A DNA stretch of 7,571 nucleotides from an uncultured Collinsella sp. (GTDB taxonomy: Bacteria > Actinomycetota > Coriobacteriia > Coriobacteriales > Coriobacteriaceae): NCBI GenBank assembly GCA_905204635.1, contig CAJLAN010000074.1, positions 1-7,571 on the forward strand. The letters are read 5' to 3'. The first letter of the stretch is position 1, and every line of letters begins with the position of its first letter. The notes beneath the pieces were generated by a model. It was given only the letters and a program-made list of their open reading frames with translations, was not told where the DNA came from and searched no databases. Below are positions 1 to 5,663 of the stretch, piece by piece. Both the position numbers and the translations under genes were made by a program.

Positions 1-80
1 GGAACTGATAGCGATGTTGCACAGGGAGCGGAAGGCGATCTCCCCTGTTTGCTCGAAGCGCTTGTAGGAGGCGAACGCCA
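1..80. other. Left-edge flank, coding status undetermined
   Basis: No gene can be assigned with confidence. On the + strand, frame 2 is open from the edge to a TAG at 65-67 and would give a C-terminal fragment ending in SPVCSKRL. On the minus strand, a frame starting with a GTG at about 83-81 stays open to the edge (start reads MAFASYKRFEQTGEIAF), but it has no Shine-Dalgarno sequence and its start lies inside the hairpin unit at 81-109. Either could be the end or the beginning of a neighbouring gene. I do not recognise a family in either translation. Confidence 0.25.
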
Positions 81-156
81 CTATCAAAATGAGGTTTCAA
101 TTTTGATAGGATGCTCCCTTGTCTTTCCTCTCAAAATTGAAACCTCATTTTGAGAG
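81..156. repeat. Two AT-rich hairpin units in inverted orientation
   Basis: Unit 1 (81-109) has 10-base arms CTATCAAAAT and ATTTTGATAG around the 9-base core GAGGTTTCA. Unit 2 (128-156) has arms CTCTCAAAAT and ATTTTGAGAG around TGAAACCTC, the exact reverse complement of the first core; an outer C127-G157 pair extends it. The two units are reverse complements at 27 of 29 positions. The two differences (A-T in unit 1, C-G in unit 2) are paired with each other, so each hairpin stays perfect. An 18-base spacer (110-127) separates them. The block is AT-rich in a GC-rich setting and lies upstream of the htpG promoter. Neither unit is followed by a T-run, so a classical terminator is unlikely. A repeat family or a protein-binding site is possible. 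Confidence 0.85.
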
Positions 157-194
157 GCTTCCCTCGTCCAAACTTAAAGAAAACTTGATAGGTA

Positions 195-222
195 TTGACT
201 TAGGTTTCCTTCTGCGTAGAAT
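195..222 (+). promoter_or_regulatory. Sigma-70-type promoter of htpG
   Basis: The -35 box TTGACT (195-200) matches TTGACA at five of six positions. After a 16-base spacer comes the -10 box TAGAAT (217-222), which matches TATAAT at five of six. The start of transcription would fall near 229, the first base of the CIRCE operator. Repressor bound there would therefore cover the initiation site. The A-rich stretch at about 174-184 could act as an UP element. The predicted htpG leader is about 150 bases long. Confidence 0.85.
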
Positions 223-228
223 GTGGTG

Positions 229-255
229 TTAGCACTCAGTAAGGGAGACTGCTAA
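229..255 (+). promoter_or_regulatory. CIRCE operator (HrcA binding site)
   Basis: The site reads TTAGCACTC (229-237), a 9-base spacer (238-246), then GACTGCTAA (247-255). The CIRCE consensus is TTAGCACTC-N9-GAGTGCTAA, so the left arm is perfect and the right arm has one mismatch (C for G at 249). CIRCE is the operator of the heat-shock repressor HrcA, which normally controls groESL and dnaK operons. Its place just after the -10 box is the usual one for repression of initiation. This makes heat-inducible, HrcA-dependent control of htpG very likely. Confidence 0.93.
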
Positions 256-380
256 CGCTTTTGTCGCCGCCGGTCAACGACTGACGTACAGACCGAACGC
301 ACCGCGGGACACCGCCGGCGCGCGACCTACACTGAGGCAGTTATGCGTCTTCCGACCATAGGAAAGAAGGACAAGAACCT

Positions 381-2405
381 ATGCGCAAGTTCAAGACAGA
401 GAGCAAGAAGCTGCTCGACCTCATGATCAACTCCATCTACACCAATCGCGAGATCTTCCTGCGCGAGCTTATCTCTAACGCGAGCGACGCCGTCGACAAG
501 CTCAACTTTAAGAGCCTGCAGGACCCGAGCGTCAAGATCGACCAGGGCGACCTGGCCATTCGCGTCTCCTTTGATAAAGACGCCCGCACCATTACCATCT
601 CGGATAACGGCATTGGCATGACCGCCGAGGAGCTCGAGCGCAATCTGGGCACCATCGCCCATTCCGGCTCCGAGGAGTTTAAGACCGAGAACGCCGAGCA
701 GCAGGGTTCGGATGTCGACATCATCGGCCAGTTTGGCGTGGGCTTCTACTCGGCTTTTATGGTCGCCAGCCATGTGAAGGTCGTCAGCCGCGCCTACGGC
801 GCGGATGTCGCCCATGTGTGGGAATCCGACGGTCTTGAGGGCTACACCATCGAGGACGGCGAGCGTGCCGAGCACGGTACCGATGTCATCCTGACGCTGC
901 GCGAGAACGAGAAGCTCGATGCCGACGGCGAGGCCGAGACCTACGATCGCTTCCTGACCGAGTGGGGCCTCAAGAGCCTAATTCAGCAGTACAGTAACTA
1001 TGTGCGTTACCCGATCCAGATGATGGTGTCCAAGAGCCGCCAGAAGCCCAAGCCCGAGGATGCTGGCGATGACTACACGCCCGAGTACGAGGACTACCAG
1101 GAGCTCGAGACCGTCAACTCCATGACGCCGATCTGGAAAAAGCGCAGCTCCGATGTCGAGCAGAAGGACTACGACGAGTTCTACAAGTCCACGTTCCACG
1201 ACTTTGACGATCCTGCGCGCACCATCAGCTTCCATGCCGAGGGCACGCTCGAGTATGACGCCCTGCTGTTTGTGCCGGGCCGCGCGCCGTTCGATCTGTA
1301 CAGCAAGGATTACGAGAAGGGTCTGGCGCTCTACAGCTCCAATGTCCTGATCATGGAGAAGTGCGACGACCTGCTGCCCGACTACTACAACTTTGTCCGC
1401 GGCGTCGTGGATTCCGCCGACGTGTCGCTCAACATCTCGCGTGAGACGCTGCAGCAGAACCGTCAGCTCAAGGCCATCGCCAAGCGTGTGGAAAAGAAGA
1501 TCACCGCTGACCTTGAGGATATGCGTGACAACGACCGCGAGGCCTACGAGAAGTTCTTTGAGAACTTTGGCCGCGGCCTTAAGTACGGCATCTACTCGAG
1601 CTATGGCATGAAGGCCGATGAGCTCGCCGACCTGTTGCTGTTCTGGTCTGCCAAGGAACAGAAGATGATTACACTGGCCGAGTATGCCAAGGGCATGCCC
1701 GAGGATCAGAAGGCCATCTACTACGCCGCCGGCGATTCGCGCGAGCGCTTGGCCAAGATGCCCGTGGTAAAGGGCGTGCTCGACCGCGGCTATGACGTGC
1801 TGCTTCTGACGCAGGACGTGGATGAGTTTACCTTCCAGGCCATGCGTGAGTACGTTGCCGCCGATATGCCCAAGATCTACGAGGACGATGCTGCCCGCGA
1901 GGCTGCCGAGAAGGCTGTGGCCGACGGTGCCGAGCCCGAGGTCGAGGATCGTCATCTGGAGCTCAAGAACGTCGCGACCGGTGATCTTGACCTGGCGACC
2001 GAGGATGAGAAGAAGGAGGCCGAGGACGCCACCAAGGAGAACGAGGACCTCTTTAGCGCTATGAAAGAGGCACTCGGTGACAAGGTCGAGAAAGTTGCCG
2101 TCTCCGCGCGCCTGACCGATGCCCCCGCTTGCATCACCACCGAGGGTCCGCTTTCGCTTGAGATGGAGAAGGTACTCCAGAAGGGACCCGAGGGCGCGCC
2201 CGACGGCATGCCCAAGAGCCAGCGCGTGCTCGAGCTCAACGCCAAGCACCCGGTCTTTGACAAGCTTGTCGCTGCCCAGAAGGCAGGCGACGCCGACAAG
2301 ATCAAGCAGTACTCTGGTCTGCTCTACGATCAGGCCCTGCTGGTCGAGGGTATCCTCCCCGAGGACCCCGTTGCCTTCGCGGCGGCTGTTTGCAACTTGA
2401 TGTAG
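381..2405 (+). CDS. htpG: Molecular chaperone HtpG (bacterial Hsp90)
   Basis: This 674-residue cytosolic protein is an ATP-dependent Hsp90 chaperone that works as a homodimer on partly folded clients. The N-terminal GHKL ATPase domain (about 1-215) shows FLRELISNASDA (26-37, catalytic Glu29 and Mg-binding Asn33), DNGIGM (75-80, nucleotide-binding Asp75), the lid region GTIAHSGS and the glycine-rich IGQFGVGF (115-122). The middle domain contains NISRETLQQN (351-360), whose Arg354 corresponds to the ATP-contacting Arg of the family. The C-terminal dimerisation domain ends with LLYDQALLVEG (647-657). The family is usually about 625 residues; the extra length here lies mainly in a charged Glu/Asp/Ala/Lys-rich stretch at about 500-555. 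The ATG is preceded by AGAAGGA (365-371) with a 9-base gap, and the protein starts at the expected family position. It appears monocistronic, with a promoter and CIRCE upstream and hairpins downstream. Confidence 0.98.
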   Translation: MRKFKTESKKLLDLMINSIYTNREIFLRELISNASDAVDKLNFKSLQDPSVKIDQGDLAIRVSFDKDARTITISDNGIGMTAEELERNLGTIAHSGSEEFKTENAEQQGSDVDIIGQFGVGFYSAFMVASHVKVVSRAYGADVAHVWESDGLEGYTIEDGERAEHGTDVILTLRENEKLDADGEAETYDRFLTEWGLKSLIQQYSNYVRYPIQMMVSKSRQKPKPEDAGDDYTPEYEDYQELETVNSMTPIWKKRSSDVEQKDYDEFYKSTFHDFDDPARTISFHAEGTLEYDALLFVPGRAPFDLYSKDYEKGLALYSSNVLIMEKCDDLLPDYYNFVRGVVDSADVSLNISRETLQQNRQLKAIAKRVEKKITADLEDMRDNDREAYEKFFENFGRGLKYGIYSSYGMKADELADLLLFWSAKEQKMITLAEYAKGMPEDQKAIYYAAGDSRERLAKMPVVKGVLDRGYDVLLLTQDVDEFTFQAMREYVAADMPKIYEDDAAREAAEKAVADGAEPEVEDRHLELKNVATGDLDLATEDEKKEAEDATKENEDLFSAMKEALGDKVEKVAVSARLTDAPACITTEGPLSLEMEKVLQKGPEGAPDGMPKSQRVLELNAKHPVFDKLVAAQKAGDADKIKQYSGLLYDQALLVEGILPEDPVAFAAAVCNLM

Positions 2406-2412
2406 TTAGGTA

Positions 2413-2440
2413 GTTACGCGGTTTTACCAAACCGCGTAAC
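2413..2440. terminator. Perfect 12-bp hairpin just after htpG
   Basis: GTTACGCGGTTT (2413-2424) pairs fully with AAACCGCGTAAC (2429-2440) around the four-base loop TACC, seven bases after the htpG stop codon. No T-run follows, so it is not a standard intrinsic terminator. It could protect the 3' end of the htpG mRNA, slow polymerase ahead of the stronger hairpin downstream, or be a unit of a dispersed repeat. Confidence 0.6.
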
Positions 2441-2460
2441 GGCTCGACGCTGCCCTCAGT

Positions 2461-2484
2461 TCCGCCGTTCTAACGAACGGCGGA
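2461..2484. repeat. Perfect 10-bp hairpin, second of a tandem pair
   Basis: TCCGCCGTTC (2461-2470) pairs fully with GAACGGCGGA (2475-2484) around the loop TAAC. It has no T-run. Like the hairpin before it, it has a four-base TA-C loop and is followed a few bases later by TCGACGCTGC (2444-2453 after the first hairpin, 2489-2498 after this one). This makes a two-copy arrangement of hairpin plus shared tail with different stems. Confidence 0.6.
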
Positions 2485-2498
2485 CCAGTCGACGCTGC

Positions 2499-2598
2499 GC
2501 GGGCGCCAGAGCGACAACTTGTCATTCAAAGAGGACGGCATGACCAGAAGGTCTATGCCGTCCTCTTTTCATGCCAATTTGTTCGCTCTGGCGCCCGC
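2499..2598. repeat. Nested inverted repeat with 16-bp outer arms
   Basis: GCGGGCGCCAGAGCGA (2499-2514) is the exact reverse complement of 2583-2598. Pairing can continue inward through CAA with a one-base bulge. The 68 bases between the arms contain the strong hairpin 2528-2568, so a transcript would form a stem inside a stem, and the DNA could extrude as a cruciform. No coding frame or target-site duplication is evident. A small non-autonomous repeat element or a composite terminator are the two plausible readings. Confidence 0.7.
2528..2570 (+). terminator. Intrinsic terminator downstream of htpG
   Basis: AAAGAGGACGGCAT (2528-2541) plus GACC (2542-2545) pair with GGTC (2550-2553) and ATGCCGTCCTCTTT (2555-2568). 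The loop is AGAA and one T (2554) is bulged. The 3' arm ends in CTCTTTTC, giving a short T-run. The opposite strand also ends in a run of A/T after the stem, so it could work in both directions. It is the best terminator candidate between htpG and the next operon. Confidence 0.75.
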
Positions 2599-2614
2599 TC
2601 GCTGGCATTGCTAA

Positions 2615-2626
2615 AACATCGATGTT
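2615..2626. promoter_or_regulatory. 12-bp perfect palindrome, operator-like
   Basis: AACATCGATGTT is a perfect 12-bp palindrome, long enough for a dimeric repressor half-site pair. No promoter boxes are obvious close to it, and the next promoter is about 150 bases downstream. A role is unproven; it might also arise by chance. Confidence 0.3.
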
Positions 2627-2635
2627 ACCGTGGTC

Positions 2636-2700
2636 CAAACTAGTCGTTGGGGGCGTTCTTGTTTGACCAGTCGTTTAAGAACGTCCCCGATGACTATTTG
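2636..2700 (+). ncRNA. Long stem-loop, possible structured RNA or repeat
   Basis: Bases 2641-2660 pair along their whole length with 2677-2696: 17 Watson-Crick pairs and three G-U wobbles (2646-2691, 2648-2689, 2653-2684), around a 16-base loop. CAAA (2636-2639) and TTTG (2697-2700) add four more pairs past a bulged C2640. The wobbles would become A-C mismatches in RNA of the other strand, so a + strand transcript is favoured. AGTCGTT occurs in the left arm (2642-2648) and again at 2669-2675 in the loop region. No T-run follows, so it is not a typical terminator. It may be a dispersed palindromic repeat, a processed RNA, or a leader element of the next operon. Confidence 0.5.
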
Positions 2701-2754
2701 AATTGCTAATTTGTGCGGGTTGTGGTTTTGTGACCTGCTGAAATTAAAGATACT

Positions 2755-2790
2755 GTACAACTGTACGTTAATTCGTCTTCGTAGTATATT
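2755..2790 (+). promoter_or_regulatory. Putative promoter with GTAC dyad, YhgE/Pip operon
   Basis: A -10 box TATATT (2785-2790) lies 17 bases after a weak -35, TGTACG (2762-2767, three of six matches). The -35 overlaps the dyad GTACA-AC-TGTAC (2755-2766). A weak promoter with an operator across its -35 box suggests regulation by a dimeric DNA-binding protein. Two further GTAC copies sit in the leader (2842-2845 and 2860-2863). Transcription would start near 2797, leaving a leader of about 100 bases to the preferred start codon. Confidence 0.45.
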
Positions 2791-2897
2791 GCTACCCGCA
2801 AAACTCAATACCATTGTGCTCTGAGACGCTAAAGCGCTTACGTACAATGGTTATCGATAGTACGATTCGATTCAACGACAGGATGGATGGTCCAAGC

Positions 2898-5663
2898 GTG
2901 AGTCTCGGCAGCAAACTATCCAATGCAAAGGTCTCCTTTGCGATATTTAAGCGCGACATTAAGCGACTGCTTGTGAACCCCGTCGCCTTGGTGGTTACCC
3001 TTGGCGTGTGCGTTATTCCCTCGCTGTATGCCTGGTACAACATCGTGGCCAACTGGGATCCGTACGGAAACACCCAGGGCATCAAGATTGCCATCGCCAA
3101 CAACGATCGGGGCACCCAAAACGACCTGGTGGGCGAGCTCAACGCGGGCGATCAGGTCGTCGATCAGCTCAAGGAGAACGATCAGCTGGGCTGGACCTTC
3201 GTCGATTCTGCGGCCGATGCCAAAGAGGGCGTCGAGAGCGGTGAGTACTATGCGGCCATCGTAGTCCCCAAGAACTTCTCGGATAACCTGGTTTCGATGC
3301 TCGACGGCAACTACCATCAGCCCAAGCTTACGTACTACGTCAATGAGAAGAAGAGCGCTATTGCGCCCAAGGTTACCGACACCGGTGCAAACACCATCGA
3401 GGAGCAGATCAACTCGGAATTTGTCTCCACGGTGGGCGAGACCGTTGCCAGTATTGCCAAGGATGCCGGAGTCGATTTAAAGGACAAGGCAACCCAGACT
3501 CAGGATTCGTTGGCCGGTTCGGTATCAGAGGCTTCCGATACGTTGGGCGAAGTGCGTGATTCGATTGGCGACATGAATGCCGCCATCGATAAGACGAGTG
3601 GTTCCATTGCCTCGGCAGATGCGGCACTTGCCGGTCTGCAGGGTCAGGCGCCGTCGCTGACGCAGGCGATCTCCCAGGGCAATGACCTGCTGGGCGAGGC
3701 TCGCGCCACGGCGGGCAACTCTGTCGCCTCGCTCTCCAAGGCGCTCTCGGAAGGCAGCCTTGCGCTCACCAAGACGTCAGCCTCCGCAAACGCTGCGATT
3801 GGCAAGCTGACGGGCACGGTCGCATCTACGACTACCCGTATCGACAACTCGCTTGAGTCTCTCCAAGCGACGATCGACCACAATAAGGCCGTTATCGGGC
3901 ACTTGGAAATTCTCGTCAATGACACGTCGACAGGTTCCAAGGAAATTGACGCGCGCATTGTATCGATCATCGATTTGCTCCGCGAGCAGAATGAAAAGCT
4001 TCAGAGCATCAAGGACGGTCTGTCTGCGCAGTCGAGCGCCATGGCGAATGACGCTGCGGCTGTCTCGGGTGCCAGCGACGCTATCAATAATGCAATTCAG
4101 ACCGGTGCGACCAACCTTGGCCAGGCTCAGACGGACCTGGGTCAAAACGCGCTGCCGAAGGTCTCGAGCGCACTTGATTCGTTTGCCGCCGTCTCGGGTG
4201 ATCTGACGGGAATCGTGTCTGGCCTCACGCCTACTATTGCAAGTGCGCGCGGTACACTTTCGCAACTCAACGCCACGCTCGGTCAGGCCAAGACCACGCT
4301 GTCCCAGACCGATGCCTCGCTTGCCAAGGTCCAGGACAAGCTCGCAACCGCCGCCAACGACATCGCGGCGCTACAGACCTCCGAGTCCATGGGCGAGCTG
4401 GCCGGCCTGATGGGCGTCGACGTCGATGATGTTGCAGACTTCATGGCATCTCCGGTCGAGCTGACCTCAAAGTCAATTTACCCGGTCAAGAGCTTTGGTT
4501 CGGGCATTGCCCCGTTCTATACCAATCTGGCGCTGTGGGTGGGCGGCTACGTGCTTATCGCCATCTACAAGCTCGAGGTCGACCGCGAAGGCATCGGCAG
4601 CTTTACCGCGCGTCAGGGCTACTTTGGCCGCTGGTTGCTCCTGGTGATCCTGGGCGCGTTGCAGGCCATCATCGTTACGGTAGGCGATCTGGTGATCGGC
4701 GTGCAGTGCGTCAGCCCGCTGCTGTTCGTGCTGGGCGGCATCGCCATCTCGTTCACCTACGTCAATATCATCTATGCGCTGTCCACCACGTTTAAGCATA
4801 TCGGCAAGGCTATCGGCGTCATTCTGGTTATCGTGCAGATCCCGGGTTCGTCGGGTATGTACCCCATCGAGATGATGCCAGGCTTCTTCCAGTGGCTGCA
4901 CCCGCTGCTGCCCTTTACCTACGGCATCAATCTGCTGCGCGAGACGGTCGGCGGCATGTATTCGTTCAACTACCTGTTTAACCTGTGCATTCTGGGCGTG
5001 TTCTTGATCGTGGCGCTCTTTATCGGCCTGCAGCTGCGTCCGCTGCTGCTCAACCTTAACCTGCTCTTTGATAAACAGCTCTCCACGACCGGTATGATGA
5101 TTTGCGAGTCCAACGACCTGCCGCGCCAGCGCTACTCGCTGCGCACGGCCATGCGCGTCATGCTCGATTCCGATTCGTACCGTCGCGAACTGCTCGATCA
5201 TGCGGTCGCCTTTGAACATCGCTACCCGTACTACATCAAGGGCGGTTTTGCCGCCGTGGTGGGCGTTCAGGTCCTGCTCTTTGTCCTGTCGACGGTTCTC
5301 GATATCGACAATAACGGCAAGATCATCCTGCTTGTCATTTGGATCATCTCGGTTATTGCCATCTGCGGCTGGCTGATCAATATCGAATATATCCGAGCGA
5401 GCCTCAATACCCAGATGCGCATCTCGGCGCTTTCGGATGAGGACCTGCGTCGCGAGATGCGCGAACACACGGCCGCCATTCCTGCCGCCCGCCACATGTT
5501 TGGCCTCAACGCCAGCGAGCGTGGTGCCAAGGGCGGCGATCAGTCCACGGGCCGCTTGCCGCATATCGGCTCGCACCATAAATCTCAGGGCAGCGACAGC
5601 ACAGCCACAAATGATGGAGATACCACCGCGCTTGGCAAGCACTCCAAAGGAGGTGAGGCATAA
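2898..5663 (+). CDS. YhgE/Pip family membrane protein, complete
   Basis: This is an integral membrane protein of the YhgE/Pip family, related in its membrane part to ABC-2 permeases. Lactococcal Pip is a phage receptor; the cellular role of the family is poorly known. Counted from this start (921 residues), it has FKRD (17-20), TM1 (about 28-48), WDPYGNT (53-59) and a large, presumably extracellular Ala/Ser/Thr-rich helical stalk to about 525. Then come the anchor YPVKSFGSGIAPFY (528-541) and five TM segments (about 537-714). Family members usually end soon after this; here two more TM segments (about 783-803 and 808-830) and a polar tail follow. I prefer GTG 2898 because GGATGG (2885-2890) lies 7 bases upstream and it leaves a short cytosolic N-terminus. 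ATG 2847, ATG 2883 and TTG 2814 are in frame but lack a ribosome binding site. It is the first gene of an operon with the next CDS. Confidence 0.92.
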   Translation: MSLGSKLSNAKVSFAIFKRDIKRLLVNPVALVVTLGVCVIPSLYAWYNIVANWDPYGNTQGIKIAIANNDRGTQNDLVGELNAGDQVVDQLKENDQLGWTFVDSAADAKEGVESGEYYAAIVVPKNFSDNLVSMLDGNYHQPKLTYYVNEKKSAIAPKVTDTGANTIEEQINSEFVSTVGETVASIAKDAGVDLKDKATQTQDSLAGSVSEASDTLGEVRDSIGDMNAAIDKTSGSIASADAALAGLQGQAPSLTQAISQGNDLLGEARATAGNSVASLSKALSEGSLALTKTSASANAAIGKLTGTVASTTTRIDNSLESLQATIDHNKAVIGHLEILVNDTSTGSKEIDARIVSIIDLLREQNEKLQSIKDGLSAQSSAMANDAAAVSGASDAINNAIQTGATNLGQAQTDLGQNALPKVSSALDSFAAVSGDLTGIVSGLTPTIASARGTLSQLNATLGQAKTTLSQTDASLAKVQDKLATAANDIAALQTSESMGELAGLMGVDVDDVADFMASPVELTSKSIYPVKSFGSGIAPFYTNLALWVGGYVLIAIYKLEVDREGIGSFTARQGYFGRWLLLVILGALQAIIVTVGDLVIGVQCVSPLLFVLGGIAISFTYVNIIYALSTTFKHIGKAIGVILVIVQIPGSSGMYPIEMMPGFFQWLHPLLPFTYGINLLRETVGGMYSFNYLFNLCILGVFLIVALFIGLQLRPLLLNLNLLFDKQLSTTGMMICESNDLPRQRYSLRTAMRVMLDSDSYRRELLDHAVAFEHRYPYYIKGGFAAVVGVQVLLFVLSTVLDIDNNGKIILLVIWIISVIAICGWLINIEYIRASLNTQMRISALSDEDLRREMREHTAAIPAARHMFGLNASERGAKGGDQSTGRLPHIGSHHKSQGSDSTATNDGDTTALGKHSKGGEA
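5646..5656 (+). promoter_or_regulatory. Very strong Shine-Dalgarno for second YhgE/Pip gene
   Basis: AAAGGAGGTGA is complementary over 11 bases to the conserved 3' end of bacterial 16S rRNA, with 7 bases to the ATG at 5664. It lies inside the last codons of the upstream gene (SKGGEA), so it also fixes that protein's C-terminal residues. The upstream TAA (5661-5663) touches the ATG directly, which favours coupled translation, although the site is strong enough for independent initiation. Confidence 0.9.

Noticed and set aside
81..156. Invertible DNA switch or CRISPR remnant
   Set aside because: The segment between the units is only 18 bases, too short for a normal inversion and without a promoter. 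The two units face opposite ways, unlike CRISPR repeats, and there are no cas genes.
978..2249. 423-codon open frame on the minus strand, antisense to htpG
   Set aside because: It mirrors the GC-biased codon use of htpG, has low-complexity Leu/Val/Gly/His content, resembles no family I know, and lies opposite a certain gene.
2413..2440. Main intrinsic terminator of htpG
   Set aside because: The stem is perfect but no T-run follows; the hairpin at 2528-2570 fits better as the actual terminator.
2611..2847. 78-codon minus-strand frame in the intergenic region
   Set aside because: It runs through the long stem-loop and the palindrome, has no clear ribosome binding site, and its translation looks non-coding.
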